Part shown: one piece after another, positions 35,696-45,218 of the stretch | Layout of the letters: each line of letters starts with the position of its first letter | How positions within the stretch are numbered: the stretch's first letter is position 1 | Assembly (NCBI RefSeq): GCF_009765165.1 | Contig: NZ_VLNU01000001.1 | Span: forward strand, 248,001-312,000 | Origin: Lysobacter panacisoli | GTDB lineage: Bacteria; Pseudomonadota; Gammaproteobacteria; Xanthomonadales; Xanthomonadaceae | DNA length: 64,000 nucleotides | Reading direction: 5' to 3' | The notes under the pieces: generated by a model | Told to the model about the DNA's origin: nothing | The model's database searches: none | What the model saw: the letters and a program-made list of their open reading frames with translations, nothing else | Translations under genes and position numbers: made by a program

Positions 35696-36376
35696 TCAGG
35701 CATGCCGCTGCAGCGACCAGAACGGGATCTCGCGGCGCTGCGTATAGCCGCTGCGCAGGTACAGATCGACCGCACGCTGGTTCTCCTGCGCGACGTGCAG
35801 GTACGGCGTGCGTCCGCTGGCGAGGATGTCGTTGCCGAGCATCGCCAGCAGCCGGCGCGCGTAGCTGCGCCCGAGGAAATCCGGATGCGTGCAGACCGCG
35901 CTGACTTCCTGCCATTCGGGCGTGCCCATGCGCTCGCCGATGATCGCGGCCAGCCGGCCTTCCTGGTAGATGCCGAAGTAGCGTCCAAGCGACATCGTGT
36001 ACGGACGGAAGTAGTGCGGATACACCAGCGCGGTCAGGTCGAGCACGTCCTGCCGGTGGGCCTCGCCAAGCTCGATGATCTCCGGCCCGTCGACCTCTTC
36101 CACCGGTTCCACGCACACCATCTGCGCGAGCATCGCCAGCAGGCGCGTTTCGTAGCCCTCCGGTACCTGAGGCAGCACGCCGAGCAGCAACGTGGTCTCG
36201 CCGGGTTCGAGCAGTGCCGGCAGCGCCTCGCGCGTGTCGACGCCATCGTGCGCGACGCCGATGAACGGCGCGATCTGCGCGGGATAGCGCGCGACCTCGC
36301 CGTGCGTGCGTGCGATCGCGCGGTGGCGGGTGTTGAGCGTGTTCCAGATCGGGTTGTCGAGGACGTGCGGGGCCAT
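35696..36376 (-). CDS. GNAT-family N-acetyltransferase (FR47-like)
   Basis: A 226-residue protein whose C-terminal half has GNAT motifs: AAIIGERMGTPEWQEVSAVCTHPDFLGRSYARRLLAMLGNDIL carries the acetyl-CoA loop (GRSYARRL), followed by LHVAQENQRAVDLYLRSGY. The N-terminal half (IWNTLNTRHRAIA) is the extension found in FR47-like members. The acceptor is unknown. It lies between an exported protein and a MATE transporter on the same strand. Confidence 0.87.
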   Translation of the reverse strand: MAPHVLDNPIWNTLNTRHRAIARTHGEVARYPAQIAPFIGVAHDGVDTREALPALLEPGETTLLLGVLPQVPEGYETRLLAMLAQMVCVEPVEEVDGPEIIELGEAHRQDVLDLTALVYPHYFRPYTMSLGRYFGIYQEGRLAAIIGERMGTPEWQEVSAVCTHPDFLGRSYARRLLAMLGNDILASGRTPYLHVAQENQRAVDLYLRSGYTQRREIPFWSLQRHA

Positions 36377-36436
36377 GCGGATGCGCCTGCCGGGAAAGCT
36401 CCAAGCAAACGCATCCGCCGCGCCCGCGTCAAGCCG

Positions 36437-37885
36437 TCATACCTGCACGGTCTTCCATTTGCCGCGCGAGAACAGCCACAGGGTGAACAGGCCGACCGAG
36501 GTTTCCGAGACGAACACGCCCCAGAACACGCCCGAATGCTGCCAGCCCAGCGAGATCGCCAGCGCGTACGACAGCGGGATCTGGATCAGCCAGAAGAACA
36601 CGATGTTGATCTTGGTCGGCGTGACCGTGTCGCCCGCGCCGTTGAAGGCCTGCACCGCGACCATCCACCAGCCGTAGACGAAGTACGAGTACGACAGGAT
36701 CCGCAGCCATTCGCTGCCGACCGCGATCACTTCCGGATCACTGGTGAAGAACGCGATCAACTGCTCGTGGAAGATGAAGAACGCCACCGACACCAGCATG
36801 GTGAAGGCCATGTTGTACCAGCCGATGCGCCACACCGCCGCTTCCGCGCGCTCGGCGTGGCCGGCGCCGAGGTTCTGTCCGACCAGTGTCGCCGCCGCGT
36901 TGGACATGCCCCAGGCCGGCATCAGCGTGAACATCATGATGCGGATCGAGATGGTCGCGCCGGCCACCGCATCGCTGCCGATGCTGGACAGGATGCGCAT
37001 CAGGAAGATCCACGAGGTCATGGACACGAGCATCTGGCCGATGCCGCCGAGCGACGTTCGGATCACGCTCCACAGCACCGCACCCTGCCACGCCAGCTGC
37101 GAAGCGGCCACGCGGATGTGCTTGCCGCCGCGGAACAGCACCCACAGCTGCAACGCCACGCCCGCGCCGCGCCCGATGTTGGTCGCGATGGCCGCGCCTT
37201 CCACGCCCATCGCGGGGATCGGGCCGAGTCCGAAGATCAGCAGCGGGCACAGCAGGATGTTCAGGCCGTTGGCGAGCCACAGCACGCGCATCGCGATCGC
37301 TGCATCGCCCGCGCCGCGGAAGATCGCGTTGATGACGAACAGCAGCATGATCACGGCGTTGCCGCCGAGCATCCACTGCGTGTAGCGATACCCGTGTTCG
37401 ATGCTCCACGCGTCGGCGCCCATCAGCCGCAGCAGATCCTGCGGGAACACGATGCCCACCACCGCCACCGGTACCGACACCAGCAGCGCGATGAAGATCG
37501 CCTGCACCGCGGTGATCGCCGCTTCCTCGCGTTTGCCCTCGCCGATGCGCCGCGCGACGATCGCGGTGATCGCCATCGCCAGTCCCATCGCGATGGAATA
37601 CAGCAGGAACAGGTAGGTCTCGGTCAGGCCCACCGTCGCCACCGCCGATGGGCCGAGTTTGGCGACGAAGTAGATGTCCACCACCGCGAAGGTGGACTCC
37701 AGCACAAGCTCCAACACCATCGGCACCGCGAGCAGGAACACCGCGCGGCGCAGCGGGATCTTCGTGTAATCCGCATTGGTGCCGCGGATCGCGTCGCGCA
37801 GCTCGGACCAGAGCGAGTGGGACGTCTCCGCGACGGCGCCGCCGTCCGTCGATACGACCGTGGTGCGGTCCTGCTCGTTGTTCAT
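36437..37885 (-). CDS. MATE-family efflux transporter
   Basis: A 482-residue inner-membrane protein with 12 hydrophobic segments and MATE landmarks: FLLAVPMVLELVLESTFAVVDIYFVAKLG in the first helices, the second-half NAAATLVGQNLGAGHAERAE motif, and QAFNGAGDTVTPTKIN. MATE proteins export cationic drugs or metabolites using Na+ or H+. Start ATG 37885 is preferred over ATG 37894 or 37891 because CAGGA is then properly spaced. Substrate unknown. Confidence 0.9.
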   Translation of the reverse strand: MNNEQDRTTVVSTDGGAVAETSHSLWSELRDAIRGTNADYTKIPLRRAVFLLAVPMVLELVLESTFAVVDIYFVAKLGPSAVATVGLTETYLFLLYSIAMGLAMAITAIVARRIGEGKREEAAITAVQAIFIALLVSVPVAVVGIVFPQDLLRLMGADAWSIEHGYRYTQWMLGGNAVIMLLFVINAIFRGAGDAAIAMRVLWLANGLNILLCPLLIFGLGPIPAMGVEGAAIATNIGRGAGVALQLWVLFRGGKHIRVAASQLAWQGAVLWSVIRTSLGGIGQMLVSMTSWIFLMRILSSIGSDAVAGATISIRIMMFTLMPAWGMSNAAATLVGQNLGAGHAERAEAAVWRIGWYNMAFTMLVSVAFFIFHEQLIAFFTSDPEVIAVGSEWLRILSYSYFVYGWWMVAVQAFNGAGDTVTPTKINIVFFWLIQIPLSYALAISLGWQHSGVFWGVFVSETSVGLFTLWLFSRGKWKTVQV

Positions 37886-37943
37886 TCGCATCATCCTGTT
37901 GCGGCGCGAGACGGCCGCTCATTTCCTTGACGAACCACGCAGG

Positions 37944-37963
37944 GCCGGATCGACAGATCCGGC
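37944..37963 (-). terminator. Hairpin downstream of the AAA ATPase gene
   Basis: GCCGGATC (37944-37951) and GATCCGGC (37956-37963) form a perfect 8-bp stem around GACA, four bases beyond the ATPase stop. No T-run follows, so it may be only a transcript-stabilising hairpin. Confidence 0.4.
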
Positions 37964-37967
37964 GCGT

Positions 37968-39128
37968 TCAGCGTTCCGGCCAATGCCAGGCCGGCGCATC
38001 CAGCAGCCCCTGCCCCAGCAGCGTGGTCTGACTGAACGCCTTTTCCAGCTGCAAGGTATTGCAGTCGGGCTCCGCTTCCAACGCCGCGATCAGGCGTGGC
38101 GCATGCGACACCACCCACACCTGGCAGCGTCGCGACGCCGCCGCGATCAGGCGGGCCAGCGCCGGCAGGAGGTCGGGATGCAGGCTGGTCTCCGGTTCGT
38201 TGAGCACCATCAGCTCCGGCGGCCGCGGCGTGTGCAGCGCAGCGATCCACAGCAGGTAGCGCAACGTGCCATCCGACAGTTCCGCCGCGGACAAGGGCCG
38301 CAACAAGCCTTCCTGGTCGAAGTGCAGGAGGAAGTGACCATCGTCGCCCTGGATCGTCACACGCGCGCCGGGAAACGCATCGCGCACCGCATCGTCGAGC
38401 GACTCCGCATCGCCGATCTCGCGGATGGTCTGCCATGCGGCGGCGAGGTCGCGGCCGTCGTGGCTCAGCACCGGTGTGCGCGTGCCGAGCTGCGGCAGGC
38501 GTGCCGGTGCTTCGTGGTCCGAGCGGAAGTGGTCGTAGAAGCGCCAGCCACGGATACGCTCGCGCAGAACCAGAACCTCAGGCGCCGACGCAGGATCGGC
38601 GACGTGGTCGAACAGGCTTTCGAATCCGCTCAGGTGTTCCGCCGCGATGCGCCAGCCACGCCCTTCGCGCACACGCACGACCGGCCCGTGGCGATCCACC
38701 AGCACGTTCGCGCTGCGCAGGAACGGGCCGCTCCAGATGACTTCGCGCTTGATCTCCGGATCGCGCGCGAACGCGGAGTTCGACGGTATCGGCAGACCCA
38801 GGTCGATGGCATAGCCGAACTCGTCGCCGGCGAAGCCCAGTCGCAGCGACACGCGCTCCTGCCGCACCGAGCCTTCCACCGGCACTTCGCCGCGCTGCAT
38901 TCGCGCGGACAGGCGCTCCGGCCCCGCCCACAGCGTCGAGGCCAGCCCACCTTCGCGCGCCAGCGCGGGAATCACGCCACCGCGCGCGGTTTCGGCGAGC
39001 AGCCGCAGCGCGCGATACAGGTTGGACTTGCCGCTGCCGTTCGCACCGGTGACCAGGTTGAGGCCGGTCATCGGCACGACCAGCTCGCGCAGCGAACGGT
39101 AATGGGCGACGGCGAGTGTGGTGAGCAT
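37968..39128 (-). CDS. AAA-family ATPase (RecF/OLD-like, AAA_21)
   Basis: A 386-residue protein with an ABC-type ATPase layout: Walker A GANGSGKSN near residue 27, a long helical/beta insertion, a signature-like LSDGTLRYLLWIAAL, Walker B LMVLNEPETSLHPDLLPAL and the H-loop VVSHAPRLI. It belongs to the AAA_21 / DUF2813-type ATPases found in DNA repair and in some phage-defence systems. No nuclease, toxin or other partner gene is adjacent, so no defence role is claimed. Start MLTTLAV at 39128 begins the domain directly. Confidence 0.85.
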   Translation of the reverse strand: MLTTLAVAHYRSLRELVVPMTGLNLVTGANGSGKSNLYRALRLLAETARGGVIPALAREGGLASTLWAGPERLSARMQRGEVPVEGSVRQERVSLRLGFAGDEFGYAIDLGLPIPSNSAFARDPEIKREVIWSGPFLRSANVLVDRHGPVVRVREGRGWRIAAEHLSGFESLFDHVADPASAPEVLVLRERIRGWRFYDHFRSDHEAPARLPQLGTRTPVLSHDGRDLAAAWQTIREIGDAESLDDAVRDAFPGARVTIQGDDGHFLLHFDQEGLLRPLSAAELSDGTLRYLLWIAALHTPRPPELMVLNEPETSLHPDLLPALARLIAAASRRCQVWVVSHAPRLIAALEAEPDCNTLQLEKAFSQTTLLGQGLLDAPAWHWPER

Positions 39129-39252
39129 GCGGTTCCCTGCGTGGTGCACCGGCACGGATGCACGTGGTCCATTCCCGCGCGTCCGCGCAGGCACCACGAT
39201 CATCCTGCCATGCCCCTGTCGCAGGAATTGCGACGTGCGGGCGCGAACCCGC

Positions 39253-39975
39253 TTACGCCAACCCACCCCACCAGCGCGCGAAGTCCAGCCATGCCGCCGA
39301 ACGCGGCAGCACCTGCATCAGCCCGAACTCGATCGCGAACAGCACCGCGAGCACCACGAAGGCGCGCTGGCCGTGGCGTCCGCGGTCGCGCCAGATCAGC
39401 ACGCCGAGGATGAGGAACAGCAGGCCGAAGCTGATCAGCGGAATCTTCGGTCCCAGGCTCGGCATCGTCGTGGCGAGCAACCGCGCCAGCGCCGGATCGA
39501 TCAGGGTGAACGCGGTGCCGACCATGTAGCGCGCGTGCAGCGCGGTGTCGTGGCGATACGCGATCGCCAGCGCCCACGAGATCAGCAGGATGGTCGATGC
39601 GGACAACGCGAGGTAGAGGATGAACGACTGGAAGCCGAGACTCTGCGGCGTCGCCGCGCCCATGCGCAGGCGCGACAGCCATACGCAGGTCAACACGATC
39701 ATCGGCACCAGTACGTACGAGAACTTGCCGACCGTCCGGTGCAGCGCCATCCGCCGCGTACGCACAAGCCACGGCTGCACGAACAGCATCGCGAACCACG
39801 ACAGCATCAGCCCCGCATGCAGGTGCGTGACCGCGTCGGCCTCGCCGAAGCGCCGCACGTAACTCGGCCAGAACCCAGCCACCGCCAGCGCCAGCAACGC
39901 CCAGATCCAGATCGTGCTGCCCGTGCCCCACAACCCCGGCCGACGCGCCGCGCCCGCATTCGAGATGACCGCCAT
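39253..39975 (-). CDS. Membrane protein of unknown function
   Basis: A 240-residue protein with about seven hydrophobic segments. The conserved-looking parts are VTHLHAGLMLSWFAMLFVQPWLVRTRRMALHRTVGKFSYVLVPM and RYMVGTAFTLIDPALARLL. The HxH...HR pattern across helices resembles small heme- or quinone-linked membrane proteins, but I do not recognise a named family. It is upstream of the ATPase gene on the same strand with a 124-bp gap. Confidence 0.65.
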   Translation of the reverse strand: MAVISNAGAARRPGLWGTGSTIWIWALLALAVAGFWPSYVRRFGEADAVTHLHAGLMLSWFAMLFVQPWLVRTRRMALHRTVGKFSYVLVPMIVLTCVWLSRLRMGAATPQSLGFQSFILYLALSASTILLISWALAIAYRHDTALHARYMVGTAFTLIDPALARLLATTMPSLGPKIPLISFGLLFLILGVLIWRDRGRHGQRAFVVLAVLFAIEFGLMQVLPRSAAWLDFARWWGGLA

Positions 39976-40036
39976 CGTCCACGCTCCACGAAACCGTCGC
40001 CATGAGAACGACGATGCGGGGAAGAAGCGGACAGGC

Positions 40037-41104
40037 TCAGGCGGCGCGGCGCGACCGGACCCGCACGGCGAAGGCGTGCGCAGGATTGCGCACGAACAGC
40101 GTACCGATCGCGTCCTCGTCGAAACCGTTTTCGCGCAGGGCCGGAATCAGCGAAGTGAACAGCGGATCGAAGGGCTTGAACTCGCCGACGCGCGGCTGGC
40201 CCGCGTTGTACCAGCCCGCATCCTGCGAAACGAGGACGCGTTCCAGCAGGCCGGCCTCGCGCATGCGACCGATCATCGCCACGTATGCCCCGGCCGGCCC
40301 CGGACGGTAACCGTCGAACGACACCCATGCGCCGCGCCGGCCGGCCTCGACGTGGTGGCGGCCGTCGGCTTCGTTCTGCGCATGCACCCAGATCCACGCC
40401 GACGGCGAAAGGCCTTCGCGTTCGAGCAGGTCGAGTTGGGCGAACGCACAGCGTGCATTGCGACCGGGCTCGACCTCGGCCCACGGACCGGTGTGCGCGG
40501 CGACGACAAGGCCGGTTTCGAGGTGCGTACGGGCGGCGGCGCGCAGGATCCTGCGCTCGATGTCGTCGAGCGGATCGTTCTCGATGCCGAGCTTGATGAG
40601 CCCCGGGCGCACGCCGGTGCCATCGATGCCGTCGCGCCATTCGCCGATCCAGCGCCGAGCAAGCGAGCCCTCATCCTCCTCGCGCACGTAAGGCGGGATG
40701 AAGCGCCCGCCCGCCGACACGTATGCGCCGGTAGTCGTGAGCACGTTCAGGCCACTTTCCTGCGACAACCGCCGCAGCAGCGCTGGCTCGCGCCCCAGCG
40801 TGGTCGCCGTGCAATCCACCAGCGTGCGGCAGCCGAGGCTGCGGATCCGTTGCAGGTACGGCAGCACCACGTCGACGACGTCATCGGCGTCGGGCGGCAT
40901 CGGCGTGGCGATCTGCTCGGCGTACGGGCGCAGGTCGGCGTAGAGGTGCTCGTGCGCGAGCGTCATGCCCATCGCGTCGGCGTCGATGGGACCGGTCACT
41001 GTCATCACCGATCCGTCCCGTTTCCCGCCGGTGCTCATGCAACCGGGCAGCGCCAGCGCGAACGACGATGCCCCCAGGGCGTGGAGGAATTCCCTGCGGT
41101 GCAT
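40037..41104 (-). CDS. Phosphotriesterase-family hydrolase, Tat/lipoprotein signal
   Basis: A 355-residue protein: twin-arginine start HRREFLH, lipobox ending at Cys22 (LPGC), then a phosphotriesterase-like TIM barrel with metal motifs AHEHLYAD (His51, His53), the lysine segment LIKLGIE, AAHTGPW, WVHAQNEAD and the Asp of VSQDAGWYN. All expected binuclear metal ligands can be found. Family members hydrolyse lactones or organophosphates; the natural substrate is unknown. The exported location is unusual for the family. Confidence 0.87.
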   Translation of the reverse strand: MHRREFLHALGASSFALALPGCMSTGGKRDGSVMTVTGPIDADAMGMTLAHEHLYADLRPYAEQIATPMPPDADDVVDVVLPYLQRIRSLGCRTLVDCTATTLGREPALLRRLSQESGLNVLTTTGAYVSAGGRFIPPYVREEDEGSLARRWIGEWRDGIDGTGVRPGLIKLGIENDPLDDIERRILRAAARTHLETGLVVAAHTGPWAEVEPGRNARCAFAQLDLLEREGLSPSAWIWVHAQNEADGRHHVEAGRRGAWVSFDGYRPGPAGAYVAMIGRMREAGLLERVLVSQDAGWYNAGQPRVGEFKPFDPLFTSLIPALRENGFDEDAIGTLFVRNPAHAFAVRVRSRRAA

Positions 41105-41170
41105 CGGACGAGGCTCCAGTCGGGATGACGGGGACCGATCCTAGCGCCATCGATTGGTTGCCGCCGAAAC

Positions 41171-41198
41171 GAAAAACGGCCCGGTTGCCCGGGCCGTT
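41171..41198 (-). terminator. Rho-independent terminator of hutU
   Basis: AACGGCCCGG (41175-41184) pairs with CCGGGCCGTT (41189-41198) around 4 nt; read on the minus strand the stem is followed by TTTTTC. It lies 25 bp beyond the hutU stop. Confidence 0.88.
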
Positions 41199-41223
41199 CG
41201 CGATCACCGGATGCGAAGGCGCA

Positions 41224-42888
41224 TCACAGCATCGGCAGCTTGAGCCCCTGCTCCCTGGCGCACTGTTTCGCGATGTCGTAACCCGCGTCGGCGTGGCGCA
41301 TGACGCCTGTACCGGGGTCGTTCCACAGCACGCGGGCGATGCGCTTGTCGGCTTCCTCGCTACCGTCGCATACGATGACCACACCGGAATGCTGCGAATA
41401 GCCCATGCCGACGCCGCCACCGTGGTGCAGCGACACCCACGTCGCGCCACCGGCGACGTTGAGCATCGCGTTGAGCAGCGGCCAGTCGGACACGGCATCG
41501 CTGCCGTCCTTCATCGCTTCGGTTTCGCGGTTGGGCGACGCCACGCTGCCGCTGTCGAGGTGGTCGCGGCCGATCACGACCGGCGCCTTCAACTCACCAT
41601 TGCGGACCATCTCGTTGAACGCCAGGCCCAGCTTGTGGCGCAGACCCAGGCCGACCCAGCAGATACGCGCCGGCAGGCCCTGGAAGCTGATGCGCTCGCG
41701 CGCCATGTCGAGCCAGCGATGCAGGTGCGCATCGTCGGGGATCAGCTCCTTCACCTTGGCGTCGGTCTTGTAGATGTCCTCCGGATCGCCGCTCAGCGCG
41801 ACCCAGCGGAACGGACCGACACCGCGGCAGAACAGCGGGCGCACGTAGGCCGGCACGAAGCCCGGGAAATCGAACGCGTTCTCGCAGCCTTCGTCCTTCG
41901 CCATCTGGCGAATGTTGTTGCCGTAATCGAACACCGGGATGCCCATGTCCTCGAAGGCGAGCATCGCTTCGACGTGCACGCGCATCGACTTCTTGGCGGC
42001 GTCGCGCACGCGGCCGGGATCTTCGGTCTGCATGCGCTGCCACTGCTCCACGCTCCAGCCGATCGGCAGGTAACCGTGCACCGGATCGTGCGCGGAGGTC
42101 TGGTCGGTCACCGCATCCGGGCGCACGCCGCGACGCACGAGTTCGGGCAGGATTTCCGCGGCGTTGCCGAGCAGCGCGATCGAGCGCGCTTCGCCGGCCT
42201 GCGTGTACTTCTCGATGCGCGCGAGCGCGTCGTCGATGTCGCTGGCCTGCTCGTCGACGTAGCGCGTGCGCAGACGCATGTCGATGCGGCTCTGCTGGCA
42301 TTCGATGTTGAGCGAGCATGCCCCCGCCAGCGATGCGGCGAGCGGCTGCGCGCCGCCCATGCCGCCCAGGCCGGCGGTGAGGATCCACTTGCCCTTGAGG
42401 TCGCCACCGTAGTGCTGGCGACCCATCTCGACGAAGGTTTCGTACGTGCCCTGCACGATGCCCTGGCTGCCGATGTAGATCCAGCTGCCGGCGGTCATCT
42501 GGCCGTACATCATCAAGCCCTTCTTATCGAGAGCGTTGAAGGTTTCCCACGTCGCCCAGTGCGGGACGAGGTTGGAATTGGCGAGCAGCACGCGCGGCGC
42601 GTCGGGGTGCGTGGGGAACACGCCGACCGGCTTGCCGGACTGCACCAGCAGCGTCTCGTTGTCCTCCAGCTCGCGCAGCGACTTCAGGATCGCGTCGTAA
42701 CTTTCCCAGTCGCGCGCGGCGCGGCCGATGCCGCCATAGACGACCAGCTCGGTCGGATTCTCCGCGACCTCGGCGTCGAGGTTGTTCTGGATCATCCGGT
42801 ACGCGGCTTCGCTCAGCCACGACTTGCAGGTCTTCTCGGGGCCGCGCGGCGCACGGATGACGCGGGAGGGATCTTTGCGGGTGGACAT
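41224..42888 (-). CDS. hutU: Urocanate hydratase
   Basis: A 554-residue enzyme, the normal length, that converts urocanate to imidazolone propionate, the second step of histidine degradation. It has the NAD-binding motif [11 protein letters not shown] (171-181), [19 protein letters not shown], the conserved [27 protein letters not shown] near residue 350, and [19 protein letters not shown] precedes ATG 42888. It ends in a strong terminator and stands alone; hutF and hutI lie 5.7 kb away and hutH, hutG and hutC are not in the window. A TetR regulator is divergent 169 bp upstream. Confidence 0.97.
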   Translation of the reverse strand: MSTRKDPSRVIRAPRGPEKTCKSWLSEAAYRMIQNNLDAEVAENPTELVVYGGIGRAARDWESYDAILKSLRELEDNETLLVQSGKPVGVFPTHPDAPRVLLANSNLVPHWATWETFNALDKKGLMMYGQMTAGSWIYIGSQGIVQGTYETFVEMGRQHYGGDLKGKWILTAGLGGMGGAQPLAASLAGACSLNIECQQSRIDMRLRTRYVDEQASDIDDALARIEKYTQAGEARSIALLGNAAEILPELVRRGVRPDAVTDQTSAHDPVHGYLPIGWSVEQWQRMQTEDPGRVRDAAKKSMRVHVEAMLAFEDMGIPVFDYGNNIRQMAKDEGCENAFDFPGFVPAYVRPLFCRGVGPFRWVALSGDPEDIYKTDAKVKELIPDDAHLHRWLDMARERISFQGLPARICWVGLGLRHKLGLAFNEMVRNGELKAPVVIGRDHLDSGSVASPNRETEAMKDGSDAVSDWPLLNAMLNVAGGATWVSLHHGGGVGMGYSQHSGVVIVCDGSEEADKRIARVLWNDPGTGVMRHADAGYDIAKQCAREQGLKLPML

Positions 42889-43045
42889 ATCGGAACTCCG
42901 GCAGGCGACGGGCCGGCCGCGCGCGGCGGCGTGGCGATGGAAGGCGTGGACGGAATTATCGCGCCGGTGTCGCGGTGCGGAATCCGCTTCCAGCGTCCGA
43001 GGCGCCCCTGGAAGGGCCGAACTCCCGATCGACGGCGCTTTTGTT

Positions 43046-43051
43046 TACGCT
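43046..43051 (+). promoter_or_regulatory. -10-like TACGCT six bases before the TetR start
   Basis: TACGCT is followed by GTACAC and ATG 43058 without a ribosome site. The wider TTTACGCTGTACAC is partly symmetrical and could also be a TetR-type operator. Confidence 0.4.
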
Positions 43052-43057
43052 GTACAC

Positions 43058-43648
43058 ATGCCACGCCCCGCCACTACCGCCGATCGCATCCTGCGCGCCG
43101 CGCGCACGCTGTTCGAACGCGAGGGTGCGGCGGGCGTGAGCATGCGCCGCGTCGCGGCGGCAGTGGGGTTGTCGCCGATGGCGATCTACCGGCACTTCCC
43201 CAATCGCGAAGCGCTGCTCAAGCGCATCGGCGACGACAGCTTCGATGCGATCGCGCGTCACTGGGACGCGCGCGGACGCGGTGGCGACGTGCTCGAACGC
43301 CTCGTCGCCGTGCAGCGCATCTACCTGGACTACGCGCTGGCGCATCCGCATCTGTTCGACCAGGCGTTCTCGATGCCGCGCAGCGATGCGCGGCGATTCC
43401 CCGAGGATTTCCGCGCGCGCCGTTCGCCCACGCTCAATGTCGTGGCCGATGCGGTGGAGGACGCGATGCGCGCCGGCGTGCTGCGCGAGGACGACGTGTG
43501 GGACGTGGCGATGACGCTGTGGGCGCACACGCACGGGCTGATCGCGCTGTATCGCGCGGGGCGCTTCAACCTGGACGAGGCCGCGTTCCGGCGCACCTAT
43601 GAGGCGTCGTTGCAGCGGTTGCTACGAGGATTGCTGGCGAGCGCGTGA
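43058..43648 (+). CDS. TetR-family transcriptional regulator
   Basis: A 196-residue regulator with an N-terminal TetR helix-turn-helix (about residues 6-55; TADRILRAARTLFEREGAAGVSMRRVAAAVGLSPMAIYRHFPNRE) and a helical C-terminal effector domain ending LQRLLRGLL. It is divergent from hutU. Histidine genes are usually controlled by HutC (GntR family), so this protein is an alternative regulator of hutU or of a distant target; the sequence does not decide. It begins the frame at ATG 43058. Confidence 0.92.
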   Translation: MPRPATTADRILRAARTLFEREGAAGVSMRRVAAAVGLSPMAIYRHFPNREALLKRIGDDSFDAIARHWDARGRGGDVLERLVAVQRIYLDYALAHPHLFDQAFSMPRSDARRFPEDFRARRSPTLNVVADAVEDAMRAGVLREDDVWDVAMTLWAHTHGLIALYRAGRFNLDEAAFRRTYEASLQRLLRGLLASA

Positions 43649-43657
43649 CCGCGCGAC

Positions 43658-44110
43658 TCAGCGCGGCTCGATCGGGAGAGCCTTCACTTCGTTCGGCGGC
43701 GGAGGCGGCGGCAGGCCTTCCACCTCGAGCTGTTGCTGCTGCTGTTCCTTGCCCGCACGCCAGCCGTCGTGCTCGGACTGGCGCGCGTCGAGCTGTTGGC
43801 GCAACCGGGTCTGTTCGGCCGGCGTGGCCGACCCGCGCTCGCGCTCGATGCGGGCGCGGTCGACCGCCATCTGGTCGTCGCCACGCTTGAGCTGGTTCTG
43901 CAGCGTGTCGCCCTGCACGCGGCGGCTGGCGGCGTCGAGGTCGCGGTTGAGCCTGTCGACCGACTGCGCTTCACGCGAACGGTCCACGCCGACCTGCGAC
44001 GGCGGCGGCGTGACGCGCGTCGGCATGCGCGGCGGCTGTTGCGCACCGACAGGCACGACCATCGACAGCGCGATCAACGTTGCCAGCAACGCGATAGGCG
44101 AGGTCCGCAT
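43658..44110 (-). CDS. Small exported protein with coiled-coil segment
   Basis: A 150-residue protein with a signal peptide (about 1-25, cut after PVGA-QQ). The body is Gln/Arg/Asp-rich and helical (EAQSVDRLNRDLDAASRRVQ, ARIERERGSATPAEQTRLRQQLDARQ), probably a coiled coil, ending in a proline run PPPPPPNEVKALP. No family recognised. It starts eight bases after the stop of the next small exported gene, so the pair is an operon. It converges on the TetR gene with a 9-bp gap. Confidence 0.7.
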   Translation of the reverse strand: MRTSPIALLATLIALSMVVPVGAQQPPRMPTRVTPPPSQVGVDRSREAQSVDRLNRDLDAASRRVQGDTLQNQLKRGDDQMAVDRARIERERGSATPAEQTRLRQQLDARQSEHDGWRAGKEQQQQQLEVEGLPPPPPPNEVKALPIEPR

Positions 44111-44118
44111 CGCGTGGC

Positions 44119-44457
44119 TCAGTGCACCGACGGGTCGACCGCGCGCAGCGCGTCGGCGAGGTTGGTGCGGCCGGTGCTGTCGAGCGTCTCGCGATCGTAG
44201 GCGCGGCCGACTTCCGCACAGCGCGACTTGCGGTCGGCGGAGCGGATGCGGCTGCCGGTTTCGCGCAGGCACTTGGAATCGTCGATGCGCGGCTTCTCCT
44301 TCGCATCGGCGGCGGCTTGTGCGTCGGCGTTGGCCTGCGTGGTCTGCGCCTGCGCCGATGCGTCGGCCGTCTGCGCGGACGCGACGAACGCACTGGTGCC
44401 GAGTAGACCGGCCAGCGCGATGGCGATGAGGGTGCGGTTGCGGGTCATGCGATTCAT
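44119..44457 (-). CDS. Small exported protein of unknown function
   Basis: A 112-residue protein with a signal peptide (about 1-29, cut after FVASA-QT), an Ala/Gln/Asp-rich linker, and a short C-terminal part with two cysteines (DDSKCLRETGSRI, KSRCAEVGRAYDRETL) that could form a disulfide. AGGTGATG precedes ATG 44457. It is transcribed with the coiled-coil protein at 43658. No function is evident. Confidence 0.72.
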   Translation of the reverse strand: MNRMTRNRTLIAIALAGLLGTSAFVASAQTADASAQAQTTQANADAQAAADAKEKPRIDDSKCLRETGSRIRSADRKSRCAEVGRAYDRETLDSTGRTNLADALRAVDPSVH

Positions 44458-44553
44458 GGCATCACCTGGGGAGGACGGCAGTCGCCGTAGCCTCACCATA
44501 CGCCGCCCGTCGCCCACCGGCCGTGACGCGCGGCGGTGGCGTTTAGGCCCACG

Positions 44554-45111
44554 TCAGGCTTGCGGACACTGCGCCTTGCGGCCCGCGCGGAAAGCCACCG
44601 CATCGGCCTCGCTGACCGGCTTCGGGTCGACGCCATCGTCGAAGAGCACGCGCCAGACGCCGTCCGCGCCACGGTGCCAGACGGAATGGAACGCGCCGAT
44701 GCGATAGCGCTGCGGGGACTTCGGATCCAGGTCCTCGAACAGCGAAGGCCCGCTCGACCAAGCGATGTCGCCGACACCGCCGTCGGCCGATGCCGCGATC
44801 GTCGTGCGCGTGGGATACCACTCCAGCCTGAGACGTTTGCCTTCGATGATCCCGCTCCAGCGCTTGGCGATGTTGTCGCGAGCGCGCGTGGGTTCGGGCC
44901 GGCTCGCGCCGAACGCGGCGTCACTCTCCAGGTGAGTGGCGAAGGCGGCGGCATCGTGCCGTGCGACCGACTGCGCGAAGCTGAGTTCGCGTGCCCACAC
45001 CTCGCATTCGGGTGCGCTCATGCGCGCGACGGGCGCCGTGGCAGGCGCCTGCGCGCCGGCGACCGTCATGAAGGCAAGCATCGGCAAGGCGGCGATCGCG
45101 AAAGGCTTCAT
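44554..45111 (-). CDS. Exported SnoaL/DUF4440-like protein
   Basis: A 185-residue protein with a signal peptide (about 1-20, cut after VAGA-QA) and an NTF2-like fold suggested by ECEVWARELSFAQSVARHDAAAFATHLESDAAFG, RWSGIIEGKRLRLEWYPT and SVWHRGADGVWRVLFDDG, the pattern of DUF4440/SnoaL-like proteins. Such domains bind small ligands or act as simple enzymes; no specific role is shown. ATG 45111 is preceded by GGAG. Divergent from the phosphodiesterase gene. Confidence 0.78.
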   Translation of the reverse strand: MKPFAIAALPMLAFMTVAGAQAPATAPVARMSAPECEVWARELSFAQSVARHDAAAFATHLESDAAFGASRPEPTRARDNIAKRWSGIIEGKRLRLEWYPTRTTIAASADGGVGDIAWSSGPSLFEDLDPKSPQRYRIGAFHSVWHRGADGVWRVLFDDGVDPKPVSEADAVAFRAGRKAQCPQA

Positions 45112-45206
45112 GGCGCACTCCATCTGGGTGGACACGGCAGCGGCCACTATTGGCAAGGCGGGTCCGCGCCGCCAGCGACTAAAGTCATGCCGCAACAACT
45201 CGTGGC

Positions 45207-45212
45207 TATCAT
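45207..45212 (+). promoter_or_regulatory. -10-like TATCAT six bases before the phosphodiesterase start
   Basis: TATCAT is followed by CGGACG and ATG 45219 with no ribosome site, fitting a leaderless transcript. Confidence 0.4.
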
Positions 45213-45218
45213 CGGACG

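Noticed and set aside
35657..37930. A 757-codon open frame on the plus strand opposite the GNAT and MATE genes
   Set aside because: His/Arg/Asp-rich low-complexity peptide crossing two recognisable genes on the other strand.
37968..39128. AAA ATPase considered as part of a phage-defence system
   Set aside because: No nuclease, toxin, reverse transcriptase or other effector gene is adjacent; neighbours are a MATE transporter and a membrane protein.
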